From the IMG/VR virus record IMGVR_UViG_3300020195_000110, positions 1-32,856 of that record: a stretch of DNA of 32,856 nt, one strand, 5' to 3'. The translations under genes were made by a program, and so were the position numbers. Positions 1 through 8,225 of this stretch are shown in pieces (within the stretch, counting starts at the first letter, position 1; each line of letters starts with the position of its first letter). Origin of the DNA: a virus. The notes below the pieces were generated by a model, which searched no databases, was not told where the DNA came from, and saw nothing but the letters and a program-made list of their open reading frames with translations.

Positions 1-104
1 CGCCTCCCAAGAACCAAGCAAGGGGCGCAAACGGCTCGTTTTCGTCAGTTCCCACAGATTTTGAGGCCTTCAAGGCCCGCATAAGGAAAGAGCAAAGTGG
101 CTAA
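1..104 (+). CDS. C-terminal end of an upstream gene, probable scaffolding protein (partial)
   Basis: Frame 3 is open from the left edge to a TAA at 102-104 and encodes about 33 residues ending in the charged, probably helical tail DFEAFKARIRKEQSG. It overlaps the coat gene start by 8 bases. In P22-type phages the scaffolding gene lies directly upstream of the coat gene, and a basic, helical C-terminus is the coat-binding part of such scaffolds. The frame and overlap are seen directly. The scaffolding role is inferred from position and the charged tail, because too little of the protein is in the window to recognise a family. Confidence 0.45.
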   Translation, partial: PPKNQARGANGSFSSVPTDFEAFKARIRKEQSG

Positions 105-1371
105 CCAGTTTCTTGACGACACCATCTATGTCAACTCCATGCTCCTGTTGGTCGAGAACCATCTGGTCATGGGTAAACTTGTCTCGAACAAGTTCCAGGA
201 CAAGGTCAACGACCACAACCGCCTGAAAGTGTACGAAAAGCGCCCGTCGCGCTTCACCGTCACGGACGGCGCCACGCTCCAACTCCAGGACAGCGTGACT
301 GGATCGGCCAACATCGCGATCGACAAGTACAAGGGCGTTCACATCTCGGTCGGCGACCTGGAGTGGATCCAGTCGTACAACGACCTGATGCAGAACCAGG
401 ACATGAAGTCGGCCGCCTCCGCCATCGCGCAGGCAATCGACTCCAACCTGCACACGCAGCTCCTCAAGTTCCCGAGCTGGGTCAACGCACCGGGCTCCAC
501 GGCGACCGACTACGCGCTGGCCACTCCGCAGCAGTTCATCCCTGTTCGCACGCGCCTCGAGAACCTCTCGGCTCCGTCCAGCGACCGTGTCTCCGTGTTC
601 TCCACCGAGGACAGCGCGGGCGTCATGGGCTCGTTGATCGACAAGTTCATGTCCTCCACCGCGGTTGACGCGCTGAAAAACGCGCGTATCCCGATGCTTT
701 CGGGCATCGACAACTATGAGACGCAGGCCACGCGCAGCCTCACGACCGGCACCCGCACGACTTCCGGCGCGGCGCAGGTCGACGGCGCCGCCGAGAACGT
801 GAACTACCGTGACGTCAAGGACGTTATGACCCAGACGCTCTCGCTGAAGGGTCTCACCAACGGCCACACGATCAAGGCCGGCGAAGTGTTCACGATTGCC
901 GGCGTCTTCGCCGTCAACCAGCGCACGCAAGAGACGCTGACCTACCTCCAGCAGTTCACCGTGACCGCAGACGTCACCGTGACCGGCACCACGGAGGACG
1001 TCACGATCCGTCCGGCCATCATCGTCACCGGCACGACCGACGGCACCTCCGTCGTTCAGAACACCGTGTTCGCCACCGTCAACTCGGTCCCGGCTGACAG
1101 CGCCGCTGTGACATGGTCAGGCAACGCCTCGTCCACGTTCCGTCAGCGCGCGGCCTGGCACAAGTCCGCCATCCAGCTCGTGTCTGCCCGTCTCCGTATG
1201 CCGGATACCGGCGTGGCGTCGTTCGCCGTCTCCAAAGAGACCGGCATCGGCATCCGCTACTGGCGCGGCTCGGACATCGCGACCGGCGCGCACATCCACC
1301 GCTGGGATTGCACGTTCGGCTCCGAGGTCATGGACCCGATGCTGGGTACGCGCTTCTCCGGCACGGCGTAA
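97..1371 (+). CDS. Major capsid protein, P22 coat protein-like
   Basis: This 424-residue protein resembles the P22 gp5 coat family (gp5 is about 430 residues). It starts MANQFLDDTIYVNSML and has a conserved early segment with K-V-Y-E-K-R-P-S-R-F-T-V, typical of the N-arm and early E-loop region of this family. The C-terminal half is rich in beta-strand and Thr/Val, followed by a segment (SARLRMPDTGVASFAVSKET) like the end of P22-type coats. The start is GTG at 97, preceded by AAGGA at 84-88. It would form the icosahedral shell. The strong hairpin directly behind the gene fits a highly expressed coat gene. The family call is from recalled patterns and gene order and was not searched. Confidence 0.85.
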   Translation: MANQFLDDTIYVNSMLLLVENHLVMGKLVSNKFQDKVNDHNRLKVYEKRPSRFTVTDGATLQLQDSVTGSANIAIDKYKGVHISVGDLEWIQSYNDLMQNQDMKSAASAIAQAIDSNLHTQLLKFPSWVNAPGSTATDYALATPQQFIPVRTRLENLSAPSSDRVSVFSTEDSAGVMGSLIDKFMSSTAVDALKNARIPMLSGIDNYETQATRSLTTGTRTTSGAAQVDGAAENVNYRDVKDVMTQTLSLKGLTNGHTIKAGEVFTIAGVFAVNQRTQETLTYLQQFTVTADVTVTGTTEDVTIRPAIIVTGTTDGTSVVQNTVFATVNSVPADSAAVTWSGNASSTFRQRAAWHKSAIQLVSARLRMPDTGVASFAVSKETGIGIRYWRGSDIATGAHIHRWDCTFGSEVMDPMLGTRFSGTA

Positions 1372-1384
1372 TCACAGGAATAAG

Positions 1385-1416
1385 CCCCCAGCCTCTGCCG
1401 AGAGGTACGCTGGGGG
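1385..1416 (+). terminator. Strong hairpin after the coat gene
   Basis: CCCCCAGC (1385-1392) pairs perfectly with GCTGGGGG (1409-1416), and CTCT/AGAG extends the stem inside to a GCCG loop. The following bases (TGTCCTCCT) are only weakly T-rich, so this may be a leaky terminator or an mRNA 3'-end stabiliser that lets coat be made in excess over the tail genes. Confidence 0.5.
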
Positions 1417-1449
1417 TGTCCTCCTGAAGCCCCGCGCAAGGAGCGCCCT

Positions 1450-2928
1450 GTGACGACCAAATTCGAGACCCTCACCGTTACCCCGATTGCCGAGGCGCTT
1501 AGCCGCGTCGTGCAGACGGCCCAATTCGACTCCTCTTCCGACCTGACCGGTTGGGCACTGTTCGGCGAAGGCCTTGTGCAGTTCCAGGGCTATGGCCCCG
1601 TGGACGGCGCCACGCTGAACCTGCAACGCTCCACCACCGACCCCTCCGGCACAGCGAGCCCCGCGGTAGTCGCCACCGTGACGGGCAACGCCTCCACGGT
1701 CGGTGTCGCCGCCTCGTTTGATAACGCCGCCCCCGCATGGTTCCGCCTCGCCAATGCGTCCACGTTCGGCCCGGCTAACTCGGTCGTCGCCCGCACGCTC
1801 GAGTCGCTCGCCGCGGCCATCAACGGCTGGCAGCCCGCCGTGTACGACTTCGCAGTCGACACGGACGATGTCCCTACCGTCAACGCGACCTACACCGCCA
1901 CCACTATTGTCCTGACCGCCCTCACGGCCGGCGCAGCGGGCAACGCCATCGCCACGACCGAGACCCTCGCCAACGGCGCGTTCGGAGCGGCTACTCTGGC
2001 CTCCGGCGCTGACGCCGTCGCAGCGGTCGGCACGTACACGTACACCGGACAGCCCTCCGCCGCTCAGACGGTCACAATCGGCACGACGGTCTACACCTAC
2101 GTCGCTGCGCTGACCGGCGCGGCCTACGAGGTTCTTATCGGCGCGTCTGCCGAGGCCACCCGCGACAACCTTCTCGACGCTATCAGCGAGACCGGGGATG
2201 TCGCCACGGGCGTCCTGACGGCGACTGCCAACCCCGCTGCCGGCGGGATCGTCCGCATCGGCAGCTACTATTACACCATCGTCACGGCCCTCACGGCTGC
2301 CGGGGTTCCTTTCGAGGTCCTCCGCGGAGCCTCGGCGTCCGATACCCTCGATAACCTGATCGCGGCCATAAACTCTGGAGCCGGCGCAGGCACGACCTAC
2401 GGCAACACGACGCCGCCCAACCCCGACGTCTCCGCTGCTGCGGGCGCTGGCGACACGATCGACCTGTCCTCGCGCTACTCCGGCGTCGACGCTAACTACC
2501 TGACCACCACGGAGGACTCCGCGTCCCTGTCGTTCGGCGCAGACACCCTGACCGGCGCGACCGGCGCTGGCGTGACCTACGACGCTGACGTCGTGGCGCA
2601 CACCCTTGTCACGGCCGTAGCTGTGAGCACGGACGAAATTGACGTGACGGCGCGCACCGCCGGTGTGGCCGGTAACGCCATCGCCACGACTGACACAGCA
2701 GCCAACGCCTCTTGGGGAGCTGCTACGCTCGCCACGGGGGCCGCCGCAGTCGCCGCCACTGGCACACTCACCATGTCTGGCGCGTTCGTCACGACGAACA
2801 CGATCACGATTGGCGTCGTCGTCTACACGGTCAAGACAGCCTTGACCCCGACGGCGGGAGAGGTCATGATTGCCGGGACGCAGATGGACGTCACGTTGTT
2901 CGGAACGCGCGACGGTAATGCGCCTTAA
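1450..2928 (+). CDS. Repeat-built virion structural protein (decoration or tail protein candidate)
   Basis: This is a 492-residue Ala/Thr/Val-rich protein starting GTG, with AAGGAG at 1438-1443 six bases upstream. Residues 1-112 look like a separate beta-rich domain. Residues 115-478 consist of whole and half copies of one module. The N-half has the pattern TVTIGxxVYTxxxALT..EVLIGASA..TLDNL..AIN and the C-half AGxAGNAIATTET...WGAATLASGA. In order I see a C-half (115-190), an N-half (194-250), a full copy (253-370), a C-half (375-432) and an N-half (436-478). The same module occurs in the proteins at 4074 and 5276. Its place right behind the coat gene suggests a head decoration or surface-fibre role, but this is inference; I do not recognise a named family. 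The overall low-complexity beta composition fits a secreted-like virion surface protein. Confidence 0.75.
   Translation: MTTKFETLTVTPIAEALSRVVQTAQFDSSSDLTGWALFGEGLVQFQGYGPVDGATLNLQRSTTDPSGTASPAVVATVTGNASTVGVAASFDNAAPAWFRLANASTFGPANSVVARTLESLAAAINGWQPAVYDFAVDTDDVPTVNATYTATTIVLTALTAGAAGNAIATTETLANGAFGAATLASGADAVAAVGTYTYTGQPSAAQTVTIGTTVYTYVAALTGAAYEVLIGASAEATRDNLLDAISETGDVATGVLTATANPAAGGIVRIGSYYYTIVTALTAAGVPFEVLRGASASDTLDNLIAAINSGAGAGTTYGNTTPPNPDVSAAAGAGDTIDLSSRYSGVDANYLTTTEDSASLSFGADTLTGATGAGVTYDADVVAHTLVTAVAVSTDEIDVTARTAGVAGNAIATTDTAANASWGAATLATGAAAVAATGTLTMSGAFVTTNTITIGVVVYTVKTALTPTAGEVMIAGTQMDVTLFGTRDGNAP
1792..2883 (+). repeat. Array of ~115-residue module, two N-halves, two C-halves and one full copy
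   Basis: Internal protein-level repeats in the gene at 1450. Copies are recognisable by TIG-x2-VYT, EVLIGASA, DNLxAAIN, AGNAIATTET and WGAATLA-GA. They are diverged at the DNA level, so duplication is not very recent. Confidence 0.75.
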
Positions 2929-2995
2929 GTACGGCGAGTTCATGGAAGACGCGGCTTACCACGCCGCGAGCAGACCGGTTACGAGGAGTTACACT

Positions 2996-3319
2996 ATGGC
3001 GAAAGGCCCCAAAGTCTACTGGCCTTCTTGGCGCTACGGCCCCAACGACCAAGCGATGATCTGCAACACGCAGGCCGACGTTCCCGAGGGCTGGGTCGAC
3101 CACCCGTCCAAGCTCGTGGCACCCGAACCTGCACCCGAAAATACCCAAAAGCCCGCCCCCGCGGCGCCTGTCTCCAAGAAAGCGGAGAAGGCCGAGGCAT
3201 ACCGCCAAGCGCTTCTGAAAGAGGCCCGCGCCAAGTTCGGTGCTGTGCCGGAAGAAGCCACGGTTGCTGAGCTGGAGGCCGCCCTGGCACCGAAGGCTCC
3301 GAATGGCAACGCTGGCTGA
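2996..3319 (+). CDS. Small phage head-to-tail region protein with HeH/SAP-like tail
   Basis: The protein has 107 residues. The chosen ATG at 2996 has GAGGAG at 2983-2988, seven bases upstream; an in-frame ATG at 2918 overlaps the previous gene but lacks such a site. The N-terminus (KVYWPSWRYGPNDQAMICN, then VPEGWVDHP) matches a motif I recall in many small phage structural-region proteins: a tryptophan/arginine beta segment followed by P-x-G-W-x-D. A Pro/Ala-rich linker (about 42-58) leads to a helical C-terminus with KFGAVPEEATVAELEAAL, which resembles helix-extension-helix or SAP-like folds. The role is unknown. It overlaps the next gene by 17 bases, so the two are probably translated together. 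Confidence 0.75.
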   Translation: MAKGPKVYWPSWRYGPNDQAMICNTQADVPEGWVDHPSKLVAPEPAPENTQKPAPAAPVSKKAEKAEAYRQALLKEARAKFGAVPEEATVAELEAALAPKAPNGNAG

Positions 3320-4070
3320 GCTTATCGCGCGGGCATACCGCCAAGAGAACCTGACGGCCGCAGGACAGGGCCTCACCACGGTTCAACTGGATGAAGGCGT
3401 CGGGATATTCAACGACATCTGGCGCCAGATGCTCGGGACCACCGCCGGTGAGAAGCTGGGCGACTGGCCCGTTCCGCCCGGCCCCACGTCTCCGGTGTAC
3501 GCCGACTACCCTCTGGTTCCGCGGGCGCAGAGCCTGCCGACCGACGTGTACCCGTACCCCCAGCAGAACTACAACCTCGTCACGAACCTCTCGGCTCCGC
3601 AGACCGTCTACTTTCAACAGAACCCGGCAGACGGCGCCCGCATGGGCCTCACGAACGTCGGGGCGTCCTACGCCACGCAGCCGCTGACCATCAACGCCAA
3701 CGGCCGACTCATTGAGGGCGCGGCTACGCTCGTTCTCAGCGCCGCCACGGCCACGCCGCTTCTCTGGTTCTACCGTGCCGACCTGAGCGACTGGAAACGA
3801 GTAGCCACGCTTGTAAGCACCGACACAAGCCCTCTACCCGAGGATTTCGACGCCTTCTGGCGCTGCGCCATCGCGATCGAGCTTTGCCCCCGCTTCGGCA
3901 AGGACCCCAAGTCCGTGACGGTAAAGACGCACCGGGAGGGCAAGGCTAAGATCGTTGGACGCTACAACCAGACCATGCCGTCCGCTGTCGATCCGTACAA
4001 CGTCTGGCGGATGCCCTATCAGGGCTTCGGGCCTGGCGTCTGGGGCGGCGGCGTGCCGTTCGGGAACTAG
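3303..4070 (+). CDS. Putative head-tail adaptor / tail accessory protein (P22 gp4-like position)
   Basis: The protein has 255 residues. The ATG at 3303 follows GAAGG at 3292-3296 and lies inside the end of the preceding gene. The N-terminus (MATLAELIARAYRQENL, then LDEGVGIFNDIWRQML) is a helical bundle seen in short adaptor proteins that dock under a portal. A Pro-rich and beta-rich middle follows (residues 55-150). The C-terminal part has an acidic helix (LPEDFDAFWRCAIAIELCPRFG) of the kind found in phage connector proteins, then a Gly-rich tail. Gene order (coat, adaptor, gp10-like) parallels P22 coat/gp4/gp10. It is longer than P22 gp4 (166 residues). The adaptor call is inference from order and helices. 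Confidence 0.7.
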   Translation: MATLAELIARAYRQENLTAAGQGLTTVQLDEGVGIFNDIWRQMLGTTAGEKLGDWPVPPGPTSPVYADYPLVPRAQSLPTDVYPYPQQNYNLVTNLSAPQTVYFQQNPADGARMGLTNVGASYATQPLTINANGRLIEGAATLVLSAATATPLLWFYRADLSDWKRVATLVSTDTSPLPEDFDAFWRCAIAIELCPRFGKDPKSVTVKTHREGKAKIVGRYNQTMPSAVDPYNVWRMPYQGFGPGVWGGGVPFGN

Positions 4071-4073
4071 GTC

Positions 4074-5279
4074 ATGGCGCGTGTTCCGCTCGGGATAGGG
4101 GCCTACGACAGAAGCTACGGCAACACTCCGCCCGTTCGCCTCATCAACAGGTTCTTTGAGAAAGACCCAACCAACCTCGTAAACGAGGTGTCGCTGTTCT
4201 CGCGGCCCGGCGCCACGTACCTGGCCCCGTCTGGCCAGAACCCTTTCGTGCGCGGAAACTTCACCCTTGAAGGCGCTTTTGCCGGAGCCCTGTTCACCGT
4301 CTCAGGTACGGGCTTGCAGCGTATGGAGCGTACTCTGGTGCGGCAGGCCATCACAGGCATCGTGCTGGGGGACGGTATCGTCAGCATGGCGGCCACGGCC
4401 ACGACACTTTGGGTCGCCGACGGCTCGAGCCTACAGTTCTATCAGGCCAGCGGGAGCCGCGCGACGGGCACACTCACGGCCACAGGCAACCCCTCCAACA
4501 CGCAGACCGTGACGATAAACGGCGTCGTCTACACGTTCAACACCGTCCTCGGCGGAGCCTACTCCGTCCTGATCGGGGCGACGGCCTCTGAGTCGCTCCT
4601 GAACCTGTCCTACGCGATCAACGCTACCGCCGCGTTCGAGGGGATCAACTACGGCACGGCCACCGTCGTCAACGCCTTCGTCTACGCCGACACTCCCGCC
4701 TCCACGGACCTTATCGTGCGGGCGAAAGTGGGCGGCGTAGCCGGCAACGCCTACACGACCACGGAGACCTCGGGCACCCTGTCTTGGGGCGCTGCGACAC
4801 TCACCGGCGGTGCGGCCAACGCCCTGAGCGGCGTGCAGACCCCCGACGACGTGGGCATCGTGTCCGTGTGCGTGCTGGGCGGCTACACCTTCTGCCTCGC
4901 GGCGGCGGACGAGCTTATCTACTGGATCAACCCCGGCGAGGTGACGATCGACCCTATTAACCGCATTGCTGCGGAAGCGACGCCCGACCAGGGTATCTCG
5001 CTTATCACGGTCGGCGACGTGTTCTACTGTTTCGGAGCGGACAGCACGCAGGTGTTCTACCTGACCGGGGGCGAGGATGTCGTAGCGCCGATCAGGGGCA
5101 GAGCCTTCGCGACAGGCATTCTGGCCGGGACGGAAACTCTTACTCCCACCGGCGACCCGGTAGTTGTCGGATCGGACGGTGTGGTGTACCTAGTTTCCGG
5201 ATCGCCGACGAGAATCTCGAACAACGGTATCGAACAAATTATCCGCCAAGCGCGGGAGATCGAAAGGGCGGCCCCATGA
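4074..5279 (+). CDS. P22 gp10-like packaged DNA stabilization protein, N-terminal half
   Basis: The protein has 401 residues. The start follows the previous stop by three bases. The opening (MARVPLGIGAYDRSYGN, then LINRFFE and SRPGATYLAP) is the typical start of gp10-type tail-hub proteins, which plug the DNA channel under the portal. Repeated beta-blade segments follow (TLWVADGSSLQFY, YTFCLAAADELIYWI, VFYCFGADSTQVFYLTGG) and it ends at SGSPTRISNNGIEQII. In single-gene homologues I recall, RIS-x2-(G/A)IE is followed by a second half that reads the C-terminal propeller. Here that second half appears as the gene at 7407. Residues 131-248 hold one copy of the module also found in the 1450 and 5276 genes, apparently inserted between blades. 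Confidence 0.8.
   Translation: MARVPLGIGAYDRSYGNTPPVRLINRFFEKDPTNLVNEVSLFSRPGATYLAPSGQNPFVRGNFTLEGAFAGALFTVSGTGLQRMERTLVRQAITGIVLGDGIVSMAATATTLWVADGSSLQFYQASGSRATGTLTATGNPSNTQTVTINGVVYTFNTVLGGAYSVLIGATASESLLNLSYAINATAAFEGINYGTATVVNAFVYADTPASTDLIVRAKVGGVAGNAYTTTETSGTLSWGAATLTGGAANALSGVQTPDDVGIVSVCVLGGYTFCLAAADELIYWINPGEVTIDPINRIAAEATPDQGISLITVGDVFYCFGADSTQVFYLTGGEDVVAPIRGRAFATGILAGTETLTPTGDPVVVGSDGVVYLVSGSPTRISNNGIEQIIRQAREIERAAP
4464..4817 (+). repeat. Module copy inserted in the gp10-like protein
   Basis: Residues 131-248 of the gp10-like protein carry TVTINGVVYTFNTVL, SVLIGATASESLLNL and AGNAYTTTET plus SWGAATLTGGA. This is one full copy of the module of the 1450 and 5276 genes. Confidence 0.75.
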
Positions 5280-7393
5280 CAATTAAGTTTCTGGAGAATT
5301 TCGAGACGTTCGGCAACGACACCGACCTCATGCTTGACGGCATCTGGGCCGAGCTCGGCTTCGGGACGACGCTCACGAAGCCGCCGTTCGACACCGAGGG
5401 CCGCTACTGGATCACCTTCCCCGCCAGCATCTCTTTCGTGCGGCGCGTCATCCCCGGCGCTGCGCTCACTGGGGTCGGCTGCTTCCTACGCCCCTATTTC
5501 GAGACGCTGCCCGACACCGCCAACCGCGTCTACATCGCTGTGGTGCGCGACGGTAGCAACGACTCGATCGTGACGCTGCGCCTACAGCCCGACGGGAACA
5601 TCCACGCTTACAACTTCGCCGGCACCCTTGTGGCGCAGACGGCCGCGCCTATTATCCGCGCGGGAACCCTGCACGACATCAAGTTCCAGGCCGTGTTTCA
5701 CCCTACGCTGGGCACCCTCGAGGTTCGCGTCGACGGCGTCGCTGTCATCACAGCCACCAACCTCGTCCTCACTGGCACAGCCGCTCAGATGTATTTCGGC
5801 AGAGGCGCCGCCGGCGCTGGGGGATTCATCACGTGGTATATCAAAGACCTCGCCGTCTGGTCGCTCGCCGGCACGTACAACAGCTCGTGGCCGTCCATCA
5901 CTGGGGTTCTCTCGCTCTATCCCGACTCTGACACGGCTGACGCCGGGTTCACGCCCCGCCCCCGCCAGATCATCGCGGCGGGCGTTCTCATCGTGCCCGG
6001 AAGCGCCTCCGTACTCGACTGCGGAGCAGACGCGGACTACGACCTCGGCGGCGCGGACTTCACGATCGAGACGTTCTACCGCCCCGTCGAGCCTGTCACC
6101 ACGACCAACTTCGGAACGCTCCTCGGCAAGTGGTCGGCGTCTACCGGCAGACGCTCCTATCGCCTCGTCCAGTACGGCCCCGACGTCAACAACGGGGAGC
6201 TGCGGTTCGAGATCACGACGGACGGTACGCTGGCCACGCTGGCCACTGTGCTGGCGCTCAACTACGACTTCCAGACCGGGTACACCTACGCTATCGCAAT
6301 CGAGCGCGAGAGCGACCTGACTCGCATCTACATCAACGGCGTACAGGTTGGCCTGGATGTTGCAGATACCGCGGTCTATTACGCGGCAGCGGCCAACGCC
6401 AAGTTCACCGTCGGCGGCGAGATGTCTGGGGTAGCCACGACGGTTCTCGCCAACTCGTCCGTTAACGCCATCTTTGACGAGGTGAGGATCACCCCCGGCG
6501 TCGCAAGGTACAGCGCCAACTACGCGCCCACCACCACGGCCTACCCCCGCAGCGCGCCCAGCGATCCCAACTTTGCCAGCGTCGTACTGTTGGCCGGGTT
6601 CGACGAGTCCGTCGCCGACGAGAGTTCCTTCGCCCAGACACTCACCGTTCGCGGCACCGCTGCGCGCATCGTCCCCGCTGACAAGCCCTACGAGTTCGAG
6701 ACCGTGGACGCCACCGCCCCGCTGGACGACCGCTATCTCGAGGCTGCGCTGGTGAGCGCCACGGGTATCTTCACGCTCGAGGCTATCCCGGCCAACGCAA
6801 CGACCGTGACGCTCGGGGCCTCCGTCTACACGTTCAACACGGTCCTCGGCGGCGCAGGCTCCGTGCTCATCGGCGTTGACGAGGGCGCCTGTATCGACAA
6901 CCTCGTAGCGGCCATCAACGGCGGCGCAGGCTCGGGAACGCTTTACGGCACCGGCACGGTTGTCAACGCTTCCGCGACCGCTGAGAACGCGCCCACAGCC
7001 CTGCAGCTAACCGCCACGGCCATCGCAGCGGGCACAGCGGGCAACACGATCGCCTCGACAGAGACCGTCACCGGCGGCTCGTGGACGGCTGCAACGCTGG
7101 CTGGCGGCGCTGAGATACCCGCAGTATCGCGGTTCGGGCTTCAGACGCTGCCGGCTGCCGTCACCGGGGTTCGCGCTATCGAGATGCGGAACCGCTCGTA
7201 TGTCGACAACGGCGCGGCGAGCCTGCGAGTATCGTTCCAGGTTGACGCGGTGAACGCCAACGGGGCAGACAACGCGCTCACGAACAACGCGACGTCAAGG
7301 TTCGACATTTTCGAGGAGGACCCCGACACTGTCGCGGCTCTGACCCCGGCGTCTGTCAACAATGGATCGGTTGTTCTGGACCGCACAGCCTAG
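5276..7393 (+). CDS. LamG-domain virion protein (tail or appendage)
   Basis: The protein has 705 residues and starts at an ATG overlapping the previous TGA (ATGA). Two concanavalin A/LamG-like beta-sandwich domains are visible. The first is about 20-200 (LHDIKFQAVFHP, LEVRVDGVAV). The second is about 245-420 (FTIETFYRP, LTRIYINGVQVG, FDEVRITPGVARY), a classic LamG ending. Residues 496-612 are a full copy of the shared module. The C-terminal part ends FDIFEEDPDTVAALTPASVNN, a tail-protein ending I recall from other phage structural proteins. LamG domains commonly bind glycans, so attachment to the cell surface is plausible. It lies between the two gp10-like halves, in one tightly spaced operon. 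Confidence 0.8.
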   Translation: MTIKFLENFETFGNDTDLMLDGIWAELGFGTTLTKPPFDTEGRYWITFPASISFVRRVIPGAALTGVGCFLRPYFETLPDTANRVYIAVVRDGSNDSIVTLRLQPDGNIHAYNFAGTLVAQTAAPIIRAGTLHDIKFQAVFHPTLGTLEVRVDGVAVITATNLVLTGTAAQMYFGRGAAGAGGFITWYIKDLAVWSLAGTYNSSWPSITGVLSLYPDSDTADAGFTPRPRQIIAAGVLIVPGSASVLDCGADADYDLGGADFTIETFYRPVEPVTTTNFGTLLGKWSASTGRRSYRLVQYGPDVNNGELRFEITTDGTLATLATVLALNYDFQTGYTYAIAIERESDLTRIYINGVQVGLDVADTAVYYAAAANAKFTVGGEMSGVATTVLANSSVNAIFDEVRITPGVARYSANYAPTTTAYPRSAPSDPNFASVVLLAGFDESVADESSFAQTLTVRGTAARIVPADKPYEFETVDATAPLDDRYLEAALVSATGIFTLEAIPANATTVTLGASVYTFNTVLGGAGSVLIGVDEGACIDNLVAAINGGAGSGTLYGTGTVVNASATAENAPTALQLTATAIAAGTAGNTIASTETVTGGSWTAATLAGGAEIPAVSRFGLQTLPAAVTGVRAIEMRNRSYVDNGAASLRVSFQVDAVNANGADNALTNNATSRFDIFEEDPDTVAALTPASVNNGSVVLDRTA
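6761..7111 (+). repeat. Module copy in the LamG protein
   Basis: Residues 496-612 carry TVTLGASVYTFNTVLGGA, SVLIGVDEG, DNLVAAING and GNTIASTETVTGGSW. This copy is closest by eye to the one in the gp10-like protein (both share VYTFNTVLGGA). Confidence 0.75.
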
Positions 7394-7406
7394 TTAGGAG
7401 CGGGCC

Positions 7407-8225
7407 GTGACCAACTACTCCGCCACGTCACAGGTCGCCGTTCTAGCCGGCGCCGAAGCCACCGTAGGCGCGTCGCGCTCCGCGCAGGTCGTCGCCCTCG
7501 TGGCGGCCGACCAGACAGTGCTTGCGCCGTCGGCCCGCATGTCGCAGGTCGTCGCCCTCGTGGCCTCTCAGTTTTCCGCCCAGCCCTCTCGCACGGCGCA
7601 GGCTGTGGCGTTGCTCGCGTACAACGAGGGCTCCCGCGAGAACAACAATCTGCGCGCGTGGTCATTCGTTCTCGACGGGAACGTGTTCTACGTTCTCCAC
7701 CTCGGCGACCTCGGCTCCTACGTCTGCAACCTCACTCAAGGCAACCAGTGGTCTCGCTGGGTCACTGAGGGCATGGTGACGTGGAACGCAGAGCAGGGCC
7801 TGATGTGGGACGGGCGGATCGTCGCGGGCGACTCCCAGAACACGACTCTCTGGATCGTCGACCCTGAGCAGGAGAACGACGAGGAGGGGTTCAAGCCTAT
7901 TCGGCGGACGGCCACGGTGCTTATCCCGGCGCGCGGACGCAAGACCATCTCCGTCGACATGTTCAGCATCAACGCGGCCACAGGTAACCCCTCTACGACG
8001 AACGCGGAGCTTAGCGTCCGCTTCAGCGACGATAACGGCGCAACGTGGTTCTCCATGGCGTCCGTCGTTTTCGAGGATGGGAACTTCAACCAGAACCTGC
8101 AATTCGGCTCCATGGGTTCGTTCGGACAGCCCGGAAGGATACTAGAGGTATCCGACTTCGGCGGCTCCATGCGTCTTTCCGACATCGACGGTGAGTTCAC
8201 CGGCGGCGACCCGTGGGAGGCGTAA
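7407..8225 (+). CDS. P22 gp10-like protein, C-terminal half, with N-terminal ~20-residue repeats
   Basis: The protein has 272 residues. The start is GTG at 7407 behind TTAGGAG. Residues 1-75 contain about four copies of an SQVVALVA-type repeat of 18-20 residues; two copies share an identical 20-base DNA stretch 60 bases apart. From residue 82 the sequence follows the C-terminal half of gp10-like stabilization proteins: SFVLDGNVFYVLHL, W-x-RWVTEG, GD-x7-W-x-VDP, a run of IRRTATVLIP, then VRFSDDNGATW and PGRILEVSDFGG. It lacks the N-terminal half, which is the gene at 4074. The two products would have to assemble together to form one hub. This could be a real split gene or a duplicated and trimmed copy. 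Confidence 0.8.
   Translation: MTNYSATSQVAVLAGAEATVGASRSAQVVALVAADQTVLAPSARMSQVVALVASQFSAQPSRTAQAVALLAYNEGSRENNNLRAWSFVLDGNVFYVLHLGDLGSYVCNLTQGNQWSRWVTEGMVTWNAEQGLMWDGRIVAGDSQNTTLWIVDPEQENDEEGFKPIRRTATVLIPARGRKTISVDMFSINAATGNPSTTNAELSVRFSDDNGATWFSMASVVFEDGNFNQNLQFGSMGSFGQPGRILEVSDFGGSMRLSDIDGEFTGGDPWEA

Noticed and set aside
1372-2943. Antisense ORF of 523 codons opposite the repeat-built structural gene
   Set aside because: Arg/Gly-rich shadow of the repeat gene; no ribosome site or recognisable domain.
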